A DNA stretch of 64,000 nucleotides from Phalacrocorax aristotelis (taxonomy: Eukaryota > Chordata > Aves > Suliformes > Phalacrocoracidae). The stretch lies in contig NW_027441219.1 in assembly GCF_949628215.1 (NCBI RefSeq), positions 124,001 to 188,000 of the forward strand. The letters run 5' to 3'. The first letter of the stretch is position 1; each line of letters begins with the position of its first letter. Below the pieces are notes generated by a model. The model made no database searches. It was not told where the DNA came from and saw only the letters and a list, made by a program, of their open reading frames with translations. Below are positions 10,372 to 20,460 of this stretch, piece by piece. A program made the translations under genes and the position numbers.

Positions 10372-10958
10372 GCTGGTGTTGGCTGCGATAGTGCTCATTT
10401 TCTCCACAGTAGCTAGGAAGGCATACGTTTTGGATTTATGCTCAAAACACCGTTAATAATGTAGAGATGTTTTGGTTCTTGCTGAGCACTGCTTCCACAG
10501 TCAGGGCCTCTTCTGGTTCTCTCAGTGCCCCACCAGCAGGTAGGCTGGGAGAGGACACAGCTGGGAAAGCTTTCCCAGCTAACTGACCAAAGGGATATTC
10601 CATACCATTTGACATCATGCTCAGCACACGCAGCTGGGGGAAGAAGGGGGAGTCCTTGGGGGGGGGGGGGGGAGGGAGGGCGGGGGCTACGGCATTTCTC
10701 TCCCTAAGTAACCATTACACATGACAGAGCCCTGCTTTCCCAGAGGTGGCTCAACACCTGCCCGCCGAAAAGGAGGAGTGAATTAATTCCTTGCTTTGCT
10801 TCCACGCACAGCTTTTGCTTTACCTATTAAACAGCCTTGATCTCAACCCATGATTTTTCTCACTCTTACCCTTCCAGCTCTCTCCCCCAGCCCACTGAGG
10901 GTGGAGTGAGCAAGCAGCTCCCTGGTGCAGAATAGCCAGCTGGGGCTAAGCCACAGCA
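10372..10958 (+). mobile_element. Complete ERVL-type avian LTR, left long unit
   Basis: Runs from TGGTGTTGGCTGCGATAG through TTTTGGATTTATGCTC, GGGATATTCCATACCATTTG, the ATTAAA signal (10826-10831) and the CTCTCCCCCAGCCC tail to CTAAGCCACAGCA. I recognise the order of these blocks as a common bird LTR. It has no internal retroviral sequence. A run of 15 or more G followed by a G-rich stretch (10658-10686) interrupts the middle and is absent from the copy at 42899, so it is a recent expansion and a G-quadruplex candidate. Confidence 0.72.
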
Positions 10959-12672
10959 CGCGCTTGTCCCGGTTTGGCAGGGAACGGACCGTCCGTCGCC
11001 TGGCTCCTGGGGCGACGGGCTGCTGGGCAGAGGGGGAGGCCACCAAAGGTGAGGAGCAGGGCACGGGACAGTAGGAAGAGAGAAGAGAAGAGCGGCATCC
11101 GGCTGGACGGGGCGGGGGGGACGTGTGTGCGTGTAGTGAGAAGGCACGAGGCAGGGAACAGGACGGCCAGAGGAGGACAGGGAGCCTGACGGAGGTGGAG
11201 ATAAAAGCAGCAGAGAGAGGGGAAGAGAGGCAGCAGAAAGAGGGAAGAGCAGGACACAGACCAACAAAGAAGGAAGAGGAGCAGGCTGGAGACGCACAAA
11301 GAACCTGGGGCAGGCAGCACGACAGCGAGGGAGGAAAGAAGAATAGGGGCAGGAAGCTGGACCGAGCGCGATGGAGAAAGACAAGATAAGCGACAAGAAC
11401 AGGGCAGAAAGGGAAGAATGAAGCCACGGGGACAGGGAGCCGAGACAGCCAATGACGGAGGGAAGGGGCCGGGGAGGGAACACCACAAAACAAACCACGG
11501 GGCTACGTGGTACAGAGCATGAGAAGGCAGAGAATTAACAATTAGGGACAGGGAGCCAGAAAAACAACAACAAAACAACACCCAAAACAAAGGGAGATGG
11601 GGAGCAAAAGGAATCGCAATGCGTACAGAAAGAAGAGAGAAACAATTCTAAAAGAGGGTCACGGGGAAGCCAGAGACAGCAAGATGGAGAAAGGACAAAA
11701 GCTACAGGCTACAGGGCAGAGAGGGAAGAATTAATGGATAGACACAGAGAGCTGGGCAGAAAGAGGTGGAGAAAGGCTGACGATCACACGGCCAACAGGG
11801 AAGAGAGAAGAGAGGGAGGAATTTTAAAAACAGGGGCAAGAAGCCAGAGAGAGGGAAAGAGAGGCAACACTAAAATGGGGACAAGCCACAGGGCGGCGAG
11901 GAGGGAACCGATGAATAAGAACAGGAGACCAAAGAGAACACAACGTAGAATGGAAAAAAGGAACAGCGGCCCAACAGGGAAGGAGGAATTAAAGATCAGG
12001 CACTGGGAGGCAGACAGAGACAAACGAAGAAACAAGTGGGAAAAAAAAAAAACAAAAACCAAAAACACAACAACAGCAACGGGCTACAAAGACAGAGAGA
12101 GAGGGAAGAAAGAAAACATAGCAGCAAGGAGCTGGACAGAGAGAGATGAGGACAAACAAATAGCACGGGTCTACGTGACAGAGAACGTGGAATTAGAACA
12201 CAGAGAGAGGGAGCCGGACAGAGAGAGAGGCCGAGAGAAACATCTAGACGGGCTACAGCGGGCAGAGGCAGGAATTAAAACCTAGGGACAGGGAGCTGGA
12301 CAGAGAGAGACGGAGGTCACAGGGAACAGCGGCGGGTGCAGGAAGAACAGGAATCCACAAATAGGGAAAGGGAGCTGGACAGAGAAGAACTCAGAAAGGC
12401 AAGAACAGTAGCAGGGTACAGAGCAGACGAATTAAAAAGCGCGGCGGGAGCGTTGAGGCAGACAGAGAGATTAAGAAAAAAGCCACGGGCTACGTGGCAA
12501 AGCAGGAGGAATTCAGAAACGGGGATGGCAACCAAGGGAGAGTGAGCTGGTGAAGGACAACGGGCATTCCAAGTGAGGGACGGGGAGCTGGGAAAAGCGA
12601 GGCAGAGAAAAACAGAATCACAGAGAGAATCAAACAAAGCCAAAAAAGAAGAAACTGAACAACAGGAACAGG

Positions 12673-13229
12673 TGTAACCAAAGCGATGAAATCAACCAAC
12701 CAGAGACGGTGTTCCATTACGGGAACGTGGAGCGTACGAATCGGTGTGTCTGTCGATCTGCATTTTAGTCCCTAGGCGATCGTTAATGTCAACAGAACAA
12801 CAGACAACGTGCTTCTGTCAGAAAAGGACGACAAAACGCGGTTTCGTGGAGCGGACTGAGAAAACTAGCCAAGAAGGTAAAAAGGTAATTCCGGCAGGGG
12901 GAGATCACGACCACCGACTCACAGACCACCACCGACCCAAGTAATACCACCTACTCAGAAGAGAACAACGGAAGAGGACAACCGAGCCTGCGCAGCGATT
13001 TACATACGGAACGAGCAAGTTTGTACCGATCAGCAGACAGGGCAATAATGAATATATATGAATACGTAAAATTTTGATCTACAAATTGTACGGGAAAGGT
13101 GTGTGAGGTACGCACGCCAGGAGGAGCGATCCCCCATGCATCTGGCGCCGTGAATAAAGAATGCCTGCTCTTTAATACTAAATTGGCGTTGAGGAGTCGT
13201 TTCCGATTTTACCGCGTTTTTCGGTAACA
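12673..13229 (+). mobile_element. Solo LTR, diverged lineage (557 bp)
   Basis: Same insertion as the others, as flanks match, but an old separate branch. It has about 50 bp (near 12938-12987) that all other copies lack, and lacks about 22 bp between GCCAAG direct repeats that they have. At least seven CpGs present in the array copies are TG or CA here, for example AATGTC for AACGTC, TCACGA for TCGCGA and GTGTGT for GTGCGT. The TACGTA core of the 10-bp tandem repeat is ATATATAT here, which resembles a TATA box. AATAAA at 13153-13158. Confidence 0.75.
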
Positions 13230-13748
13230 CAGGGAGTCAGACCAAGAGGGCCAGAGAAAGACAAAATACCGACAGGCTACAGGACAGAGCAGGAGGAATA
13301 AAAAAACGGAGCCAGAGCCAGGCAGAGAGAGGCGGAGATAGAAAAAGGAGCCACAGGCTACAGGACAGAGAGAGGGAGGACTGAAAAAGACGGGGAGGCA
13401 GGGAGCCACTCAGAGCGAGATGGAGAAAGAAGGTGCGGGGGGGGCCCAAAAGAAAAAATAAAATTTTGCAGCAGGTAAGGAAAGAGAGGGGGCCGGGGGA
13501 GAGACAGGGAGGGCCCAGGACGCACAAGAGAGGCAACGGGGCCCCACTGGCCCAGGACTCACCGCGACTCTCGCTCTCAGCGCTGCTGGCACAATTTAGC
13601 CGTTCACATGCTTCTTTCCCCTTCTCTCCTCCCTGCCTCTTCTGCAGCTCCAGACTCTAGGCCGTCCTCCACCTGAAGAGAACACATGGGTGTCTTACAG
13701 CTCTTACGAGATGAGGCTTCCTCGGCACGTAGCCTAGCTCGCTCGTGC
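12673..13748 (+). repeat. Terminal, diverged macrosatellite unit U4
   Basis: Last unit of the left array. It carries the diverged 557-bp LTR and the spacer up to the GCTCGTGC string that ends at 13748, where homology with short units stops. It then joins a fragment homologous to about 9207-9376 of the long-unit segment, so about 0.6 kb is missing at the join relative to U3. It keeps the CAG|GTAAGG donor near 13477 and the pyrimidine-rich stretch at 13555-13650. Confidence 0.85.
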
Positions 13749-13917
13749 TGGAGCTGGGAGCAGGCGCACTGGGCAAGGGGGGCCAGGGGAGGCTGAGGGC
13801 GAGCTCTGGTGAGCTGGAGAGTCGGCCATCTTCTGCACCCTGGGCAGGGGGAAAAGGTCATCATCCTCCTCCTCCTTTCCTTCTTCCCTTCTATCAGCTC
13901 CCGAGTAACTCCTAGGG
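13749..13917. repeat. Fragment of long-unit segment at left array edge
   Basis: Diverged copy of about 9207-9376 (shared strings CATCTTCTGCACCCTGGGCA and GGGGGAAAAGGTC), expanded with extra TCC triplets near 13863-13876. The minus-strand donor is lost. Homology ends near GAGTAACTC, where single-copy DNA begins. Confidence 0.7.
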
Positions 13918-14233
13918 CTGCCCTCACCCACTCGCCTTTAGCATACCAGAAGCCTGCCTCGGCGGGTCGTTTGAAGCTTCCCATCCCACCAGCCCCAGTA
14001 GTGCAGGCACACAAGGAGACACCCCTGCACCCACCAAAGGCGCTCGCTCACCTCGCCGGCAGCCCTAGGCCTCACCCGACACAGGGAATCGTGTCCGACA
14101 CACCACCACGCTGCAGCAGGAGCGGAGGAGGCCTTTCCTTACCAGGAAGCAGCAACGAGCACGGCGGCATCACCTCGCAGGCACCGCAGCATCGCAGGGC
14201 TGTTACCTGCGGAGAGAGCAATGGGGATCACAG
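13918..14233. other. Single-copy GC-rich DNA, nothing recognised
   Basis: Contains a minus-strand GAG|GTGAGC donor match near 14049 and no open frame worth calling. Confidence 0.5.
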
Positions 14234-14300
14234 GGACGCCACCGCGCGTGCGCGGCTCCCGGGCTCAGTACCCAATTCTGGTCGCTGGGCAGCAGCATTA
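14234..14300. repeat. Single decayed relative of the 76-bp minisatellite monomer
   Basis: Reads CGCCACCGCGCGTGCGCGGC followed by CTCAGTACCCAATTCTGGTC and GCTGGGCAGCAGCA. The order and spacing match the monomers at 26280-28920: NRF1-like core, CTGCAGTACC block, then GGTGGCAGCAG block. It lies directly before 14360-15065, just as the large array lies directly before the paralogous 29030-30455. Confidence 0.65.
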
Positions 14301-14359
14301 TCTGAATTACTCTTCTCGATTAATACCATCCAGAAACCATAACTTGGCTGCATCCACAG

Positions 14360-15065
14360 AGCTTCTATTCCTCTGCACCTTTCCCCCTCGCAGCCCCAGC
14401 AGCACCATTCATTGCCTCTGCACCAAACAGCAAAGCGTCTCGAGCATTTGTCCTTTCCTCTCGACCGCTTAAAAACGTCTGGTGCTTGCTACTGTCCATG
14501 CCACTGCCCCCCGCATGCCCGAGGGAGGAGAAGCAGCACAGCAAACCTGGGGAACAAGGTTGGGTTCCCCACCCCCGCAGAATAAGCCCCAGGAACTGCT
14601 GGTAGGCATGTGGCATCAGGGTTGTGATAGGGTTTTGTTTTGGTTTTCTTTTTTTCCCCGCCTTCTTTACATAATGTAATAATTGGGGTTGCTTTTCCAA
14701 ACTACTGAGTTCTGTGGGGACTTTTTGTGCTTTTACCCTACAAAAAATGGTCATTTTCACTTTCGGTTTTGTGCATGAGAATGGTTGGTGGGTGCTTTTA
14801 GGTGGTTGTTCCTTCCCCACCACCACCCTTTTTTTCCTTTCCAGCTGCACAAATCCAGCTGGAGTTGGCTTTCCCAGAAGCCCCAAGTTGTTTTCTTTCC
14901 ACCAGAATTCTTTCTGTTTTTTCACCCCCCATTGCAGACCCAGAGTAAGGGGTTTGAGGTATTTTTGTGCCCAGGCAGCAGCTCCCAGGCTGCATAAGCA
15001 GCCCCACAGGGGGAAGTCCCCGTTTGAGGGAATCGGCCCCAAATTGGGATGGGAAAGTGAAGAGA
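14360..15065. repeat. Paralogous segment, copy 1
   Basis: Two homology blocks with the region 29030-30455: 14360-14640 (shared GAGGAGAAGCAGCACA, CCTCGAGCATT-like and GGCATCAGGG strings) and 14650-15060 (shared TGTGCATGAGAATGGTT, CACCCCCCATTGCAGACCC, GGCAGCAGCTCCCAGGCTGC). Copy 1 has only a few bases between blocks where copy 2 has about 0.7 kb. The segment is not obviously coding. The 254-residue minus frame across 14365-15129 is interrupted in the paralogue. Confidence 0.8.
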
Positions 15066-15069
15066 AGGA

Positions 15070-15229
15070 GAAAAAACCCTGAATAACCTGAAAAAGAACA
15101 CCTACTCCAGCCCACCAAGCACCGGTCACCTTGCCTGACTCACCTCCAGGGCCCAGATCACGCTCGGCTCATCGCTTAGCACCCTCGGATCACAAAAAAA
15201 AAAAAAAGAGTAAAACCCATAATGGAGCC
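15070..15229. other. Single-copy DNA with A14 run
   Basis: A 14-base A-run near 15196 follows GGATCAC. No gene or further repeat recognised. Confidence 0.4.
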
Positions 15230-15505
15230 CTATAGCCATCAGTCACATCTTCCCTCCAGTACTACACAGACTCACCTTCTTACAGCGCTCCCCTGGGCCC
15301 TCCTCCGTTGCCCTGCACGACTCATCCATCTGCACCTGGAAAAACAGCGTTACTGAACAAGTCACCTGGAGGCACAGCAACAGCTTAACCATTCCACAGC
15401 TCCTGCGCCCACGTAGGAATACCATCTAGAGCCCAACTACAGCCTGCCGTTAAAGGAAATGCATTAAATCAAACGTTAAGCCCTCGCACGTGCAAGCCGG
15501 AACAG
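15230..15505 (-). repeat. Exon-bearing repeat family, copy a
   Basis: Homologous to 34130-34400 and 35186-35470, with shared strings CACATCTTCCCT, CCCTGCACGACTC, AACAAGTC.CCTGG and GCACGTRCAAGC. In this copy the exon-like core (15276-15335) is intact. The other two copies are decayed. The family probably marks pieces of a duplicated gene or long non-coding RNA locus read on the minus strand. Confidence 0.6.
15276..15335 (-). CDS. Candidate 60-bp internal exon, unidentified
   Basis: On the minus strand a pyrimidine tract and CTGTTTTTCCAG precede the segment, and GTGAGT follows it directly. The 60 bases are open in the frame reading QMDESCRATEEGPGERCKK and are a multiple of three, so the exon could be skipped without a frame change. 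Two paralogous copies keep the ACGAGTCGTGCAGGGCGACG-like core but contain a stop or lose the splice signals. I do not recognise the peptide. It may be an exon of a long non-coding RNA. No flanking exon could be joined to it. Confidence 0.25.
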
Positions 15506-17254
15506 CAAAAACACGGCACGCTCGCGCACCCAGGGCGCAGCCCGACGGAGGTCCACGCGCACCTCGCCGGTTTGATGCAGAGCCACCCAGCATCCCTGCG
15601 AGCACAGCTGCAGGCGCAACAGCAGTTTCACCTACACCCATCTCGGCGCGCAGCGCTTCTGAAGCTTTAAACTGAAAGCCCTACCTTGACGCTTGGCCAC
15701 ACTAGAAGCGAGCCGTAGCTAGAACTCCACAGAAACACAGCAACACAAATTGCGCACCCACAGCGGCGACAGCTTCGCAGCTATTTAGACCTGGAACAAC
15801 AGAGAAAAGTAAAACAGCTTCATCACCCGCACAGGAAAAGCGGCAGACGGAGACAAAGGGTCAGCATTCATAGCCCTTACAGAACACAGGCGTTCTCTCT
15901 CCTTCCATTCCTAAACCCATCTCTTAGGTCTAAATATCGCAGCCCTGCTGTGGCAATAGCGAGAGCAGGGAACAAGAGCCCTGCCGCCGGCCGTTTGTGC
16001 GGCAGGACACAAAAACAGAGGGACATGTTTTGCCACGCACAACCCTGAATCTCCTGAAAATTTATGTTTACTAAAAATAGCCATTGGGAACATATTCCCA
16101 AAAACATTCGGCAATGAAACTTTTATGTGTTTGACACCCGCACATTTTTTGGGAACTTGCTATTTGCTTCCTGGTTTTGCTGGTCTTCCCTCAGAAGTTC
16201 TACCTGCAGCCAAGTTATTCATTCCTACCCGCCCGACCGGTTCAAGCATTCACCTTCCTGGTATTACCAGCACATTGACACAGGCGAGCAACTTAACTGC
16301 TCTTCTAAAACTATCCAAATGACAATTACAGCCCTGAAAGAGGAGTGGAAGAGAAGAAAAGGAGAGATCAGGCAGCAAAAGTGCTCTGCAGGCTGCTGCC
16401 GGCCAACACTGCACTCTTTTGTTAAAGCCACCCCGCCCCCCCAAACGCAAACAAAAAAACCCCATGACTGTGGAATGCGTTTTTTTTCTTTTCAGCAGTC
16501 CTTTTGGAGCTCATCCCTGTCTCAGCATCTTGTCTTGTCAGAGCATGAAGTGCAGATGATCTGTATCCCGATGACATTTGCATGGGATGAATACATTTTC
16601 AGAAATAGACCAGATCCGTGAGACTCCTGTCACCTTTGTGGTTTTAACAATCGTAACTCAATTTTATTGACTGACACACTTATGAGAAAACTAATTAACT
16701 TTGAAACTTAGCCTCTCCTCGGGGAAAAAACATGTTAGACACCAAGTGAAACCGATTCAGAGCTCCGAACCACGATGGAGCCGACAGAGCTGTTGTGACT
16801 TAGTTTGTATGATTAATTAATTGGTTAATAACTATTCTAAGCAGCGCAGAAAGAAGAGCTGGACCCAAAGAGGGTGCGCTGCGCTGGATCCAAAAAGCAC
16901 CCTTCCTCCAGAGACCCGCCTCAGGTGGCGAGTTCGCTCTGGTGCATGCCGGCCTCCCGAACTTCGGGGTCCGATGTGACCGGACCCCCACCTCCGGGGA
17001 GGGTCCTCGTACCCTGCCCAACCCCTGCTTTCCCCTGCAGCCCCCAATGCCCCCACCCCCCAGCCTGCACAAGCAGCCAAACCGGCTGCTGCTTTTGGCC
17101 CCCAAACCAGCTCACTTTGGGACCGGTTCTGAGCCAAAAAGCCCAGCTGCTGAGCCTGTTCTCAAGTCCCAAAAATGCAGCACTTGACCTCTGCTCCTCA
17201 GCCCAAAACCACACGACTTAGTCCCCTCGCTCAGGCCCTCAAAACGCACGACTC
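15506..17254. other. Single-copy DNA, mixed composition, no gene recognised
   Basis: 15506-15780 is C/A-rich. 15870-16800 is AT-richer, with a 164-codon plus-strand frame at 16127-16621 that has no recognisable motif and is interrupted by no splice evidence either way. 16860-17250 is C-rich with promoter-like GC boxes. None supports a gene call. Confidence 0.4.
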
Positions 17255-18460
17255 GATCTGTTTCAGGGCCCCGGCATCAGCCACAGGAGCCTGCTCTCAA
17301 GGCCCAGGAACAGAAGAGCTGTGCTCTCCCCGTTCAGGGACCAAACCAGCTGAGCCTGGCTGCGTCCCGGCCCCCTCCGCAGTCCCCACGGGCAACGCTC
17401 AGGGGCGCGGAGAGCGCAGCCACCCCACAGCCCTGCACCCCCACGGCCCACGCGGGCACTGTCGGGGAGGCCTTGGGAACTGAACTGCGCGGGCCCGGCC
17501 CCGCACCCCAGCGGGGCAGCCCAGCGCCGGCCCGGCAGCGCTTTCTTCCTGCTCTCGCAGGCCGCGTTTCCCCGGCAGCGCCGGGCCCGCACCCCAACCC
17601 CACAGGGGGCCGGGCCCAGCCCGCCTCCAGCAAACCGCGGCGGCAGCAGCCAGGGTCCTTGCCTGCCTCGCGGGCAAGGGGGGACCCGCCCGGCACCACA
17701 GGAGCCCCCGCCGGGGTCGCCGCCGCCGCCCGACCCCGACGAGGAGCAGCCGAGAGCCGGGTGGGGCTGCCCCTACTTCCCCACGGCCGGGCACGGGCTC
17801 GGCCCCAAAACACAACCACCGACCCACGAAAGCGCTCGGCCCGGGGCCACTGCTGCCCGCAACCCCCCCCCGGGGACTCCGCGGACCGGGAGACCCCACA
17901 GCCGAAACCCGCCGACCCACAGCGCGCCCGGCCACGCGGCTCCTCACCTGCCCCCCGGCGCGGCTCCGGCTGCCCCACGGCCCGGCACGGAGCCGAACCC
18001 GGCCACCGGACCATCCGCCGCCCCCCCAACGCTCCGGGACGGTTCTCGTCCCTTTTCGCTCTGACGCCTCGAGCCGAGCCGGCCCCGCTCCTCCGAGCTA
18101 CCGGCGGTGCCCGCTCGGCTGCTCGGGGCCAGGCCCTGTTCTCGCCCAGCCGCGAGAAGCCGCTCCGGGGTCTCCTCGGTGCGTCCAGCCCCGTGCCGTG
18201 CCGGAGCGGGGAGAGCCGGGTACGAGCGCGGAGCCCTGGGGCAGGGGTTGCCCCAGTGCCGCCGACTGTGTGGGGGTGTGTCGTCCCCCCCCGCCCCACG
18301 CGGGGGGCGCACACACGGTACACCCGCGGGGCAGGGGCATCCCCGGGGAGCCGTGCAGCCGGGCTGCGCCGTAGGAGGGAAGGGTGATGTTGGTTTCCCA
18401 TTTTCCCCGCAGCCTGATCCTCCCCCTCCCCCGTACTGAGTCGCCCCCTCCCCGCGCGTT
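17255..18460. promoter_or_regulatory. CpG island
   Basis: Dense CpG and C/G runs throughout, for example 17480-17760 and 17880-18130. Long frames are open on both strands (304 codons plus, 355 codons minus) with Ala/Gly/Pro/Arg-rich translation, which is what CpG islands give by chance. A pyrimidine tract and CTCTTCCAG|CAG acceptor match on the plus strand follow at about 18515-18523, and a minus-strand AATAAA lies at 18724-18731. The direction of any transcript is undecided. Confidence 0.55.
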
Positions 18461-19299
18461 ACAGCCCGCGAAAAAGCTTTTAACAACCCGATCAACAACA
18501 CTCCCTTTATCCCTCTTCCAGCAGCAGCAGCGAGAGATTAAGCCAACTGCAGCACAGAGGAAGAAGGCAAGGAGAGCCTTTTCAAGCAAGGGCAGGACAA
18601 AAATGCACGGCGTGGACAGGCACAGGAGAGGCTGCATTATCTGGAAAGCACAACACCTCCCCAATGGCAGAAAATAAGGAACGAATCGTTTCCAAGGAGC
18701 TGCAGCAGACGAATCACCTTTTTCTTTATTGCTCTCCTGCCCTTTGTTATCCAAAGCGATAGGCTTCACCACCGGGCAGAAAATATCTGCCTAGATTTAC
18801 ACGGACAACCAGAAACAATCAAGCCACCCAGGAAAAAGTTCACAGCAGAGGTATAACACATCAGCAGCTAAAACATTTGTTACGCAGGCACAACTAGGCA
18901 CTAAACAAAGGCTTTCCAACACTGGAGGTCTAGAACAGGTAGACATTAGCACAGAAGCACAAGGGGCTCTGTCACCCTGCACAAATCTCCCCGTGCCTAC
19001 ACACGTACACGTTCAGAAGTTATTTATCAGAAAACGCCCAACTGAGCCATTTGCCACAGTCACCAGACTCACGACGTGATAACACGACATGACACACGAG
19101 GTGGGCTCAGAGTTTTAAGGCAAAAATACCTCCCCCGCCCCCCACCCGAGATCTTTCAGGCTCCAGACCTGCCATCTCCCCGCACCAAACCTACCCGGCC
19201 AAAGGGTTTCAGGTGGCCCAAAACACAGTACACAGAAAATAGACGGGGAAAGCCCTACATTGTGCAAAAGCGAACGATGCCCGACCAGGGCTTCTCTGC
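18461..19299. other. Single-copy DNA between CpG islands
   Basis: On the minus strand there is an acceptor-like TTCTAGACCTCCAG near 18925 and an AATAAA near 18728, which would fit the last exon of a minus transcript starting in the 20.0-20.45 kb island. This is a weak arrangement-based reading with no protein support. Confidence 0.3.
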
Positions 19300-20012
19300 G
19301 GGGCCCGGGCCCGGCACGGAGCCGCCCCCCCCCACCCCGGGGTCGGGCCCGGGCCCGGGCCCGGCACGGAGCCGCCCCCCCCCACCCCGGGGTCGGGCCC
19401 GGGCCCGGGCCCGGCACGGAGCCGCCCCCCCCCACCGCGGGGTCGGGCCCGGGCCCGGGCCCGGCACGGAGCCGCCCCCCCCCCACCGCGGGGTCGGGCC
19501 CGGGCCCGGCACGGAGCCGCCCCACCCCCACCCGGGCCCGGCAGGGAGCCGCCCCACCCCCACCCGGGCCCGGGCCCGGCCCGGAGCCGCCCCCCCCACC
19601 CCCACCCCGGCCCGGAGCGGCCCGGGCCCGGGCCCGGCCCGGAGCCGCCCCCCCCACCCCCACCCCGGCCCGGAGCGGCCCGGGCCCGGGCCCGGCCCGG
19701 CGCCGCCCCCCCCCACCCCCACCCCGGCCCGGAGCGGCCCGGGCCCGGGCCCGGCCCGGCGCCGCCCCCCCCCCCCCACCCCGGCCCGGAGCGGCCCGGG
19801 CCCGGGCCCGGCACGGAGCCGCCCCCCCCCCCCCACCCCGGCCCGGAGCGGCCCGGGGTCGGGCCCGGCACGGAGCCGCCCCCCCCCACCCCGGCCCCGG
19901 CCCCGGGCCCGGCACGGAGCCGCCCCCCCCCACCCCGGCCCCGGGCCCGGGCCCGGCACGGAGCCGCCCCCCCCCCACCCCGGCCCCGGGCCCGGGCCCG
20001 GCACGGAGCCTC
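19300..20012. repeat. GC minisatellite, ~60-bp and shorter repeats
   Basis: About fifteen tandem copies of a GGCCCGGCACGGAGCCGCC block followed by a C-run, CACCCC and GGGCCCGGGCCC. The first four repeats keep an exact 60-bp period (19311, 19371, 19431, then 19461 region); later ones vary from about 37 to 60 bp. Variants GGCACGGAGCC, GGCCCGGAGCC and GGCCCGGCGCC are clustered, showing local spread of mutations. Both strands can form G-quadruplexes, the minus strand especially. The 427- and 423-codon frames across it are repeat artefacts. Confidence 0.85.
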
Positions 20013-20460
20013 CACCGCTGCCCGAACTCACTCACCAGCGCTCTCCGGCCCCTGGCCACGGCCGCGCTGCTCTCCCAGGCGGCTGCCGCAGGCGAGGGTC
20101 GGGCGCTGCCAGGCCTCCAGGAGTCCTGAGGAGCTGGCGGCCACCGCAGGGGATGGCTGCCTGCGGTCGGACTGCCGCGGTGCTCCCCGCCCAGCTCCGA
20201 GCAGTCTCCGCCGGCCACGGGCTTCCCACGCCGGGCCGCAGAGGGGCCCCGGCACCGCAAAGAGACACCTCGCGGCGCAGCCGCCCCACGCACCCCCCCC
20301 CACCTCCGCTCCGCCGCGCTGCGCCACCGGAAGCCGGAGCCCCGCGGGGCGGCCCTTAGAGGGCGGCCGGAAGGACCGGCCCCCACCGGCCCCTCCCCCG
20401 CGCCGGACCGCCCCCGCGCCCAGCCGTTGAGCGCCAGCGCCCCCTGCTGGCCGGGCCGCG
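20013..20460 (-). promoter_or_regulatory. CpG-island promoter and candidate first exon
   Basis: Reading minus, a GC-rich stretch from about 20430 down to 20036 ends in GCGCTG|GTGAGTGAG (donor 20030-20035), and the GC minisatellite would form the start of intron 1. All three minus frames are open before the donor, so the coding frame cannot be chosen. One starts at 20386, one at 20327 and one at 20289. None has a recognisable domain. A CTCF-like site lies just upstream at 20431-20452. Confidence 0.35.
20431..20452 (-). promoter_or_regulatory. Strong CTCF-like site
   Basis: The plus strand has GCGCCAGCGCCCCCTGCTGG, which on the minus strand reads CCAGCAGGGGGCGCTGGCGC, an excellent match to the CTCF core CCASYAGRKGGC with the usual following GC. 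The position is between a promoter-like island and flanking DNA, as often seen for CTCF. Confidence 0.6.

Larger units (their letters stand above)
8630..10634. repeat. Long-unit segment, left copy (2.0 kb CpG-island DNA)
   Basis: Present in U3 and, 62 bp longer, at 41094-43163; absent from all short units. It is GC- and CpG-rich. Parts in order: 8630-9360 GC-rich DNA without recognised genes; a minus-strand splice-donor match GTGAGT (9370-9375); a ZNF143-type motif array (9554-9702); GC-rich DNA to 10370 with another minus-strand GAG|GTGAGC match near 9946; and the 5' part of the ERVL-type LTR. The layout suggests a minus-strand promoter whose first exon ends at 9376. The 508-residue plus-strand frame across it is rejected as coding (see rejected list). 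Confidence 0.8.
7552..12672 (+). repeat. Macrosatellite long unit U3 (about 5.1 kb)
   Basis: Starts as a standard unit (LTR 7552-8079, spacer to about 8629), then carries the 2-kb CpG-island segment and a complete ERVL-type LTR, and continues from about 10635 as variant-lineage GA-rich repeat. The switch is visible by comparing TACCCAACTCCGGGTTACCG here with TACCGAACTGCGGGTTCCAA in short units. Its LTR shares GATCAACAGCC (7762) and CTCTTGAATAC (8019) with the LTR at 45168, linking the two long-unit neighbourhoods. Confidence 0.88.

Noticed and set aside
16127..16621. 164-codon plus frame as a gene
   Set aside because: No motif, no splice or poly(A) context, and composition gives such a length by chance in a 64-kb window.
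17334..18401. 355-codon minus frame
   Set aside because: CpG-island composition, open on the opposite strand for 304 codons, no domain.
19076..20386. 427-codon plus and 423-codon minus frames
   Set aside because: Mostly Gly/Pro/Arg/Ala translation of the GC minisatellite and CpG island, open on both strands.
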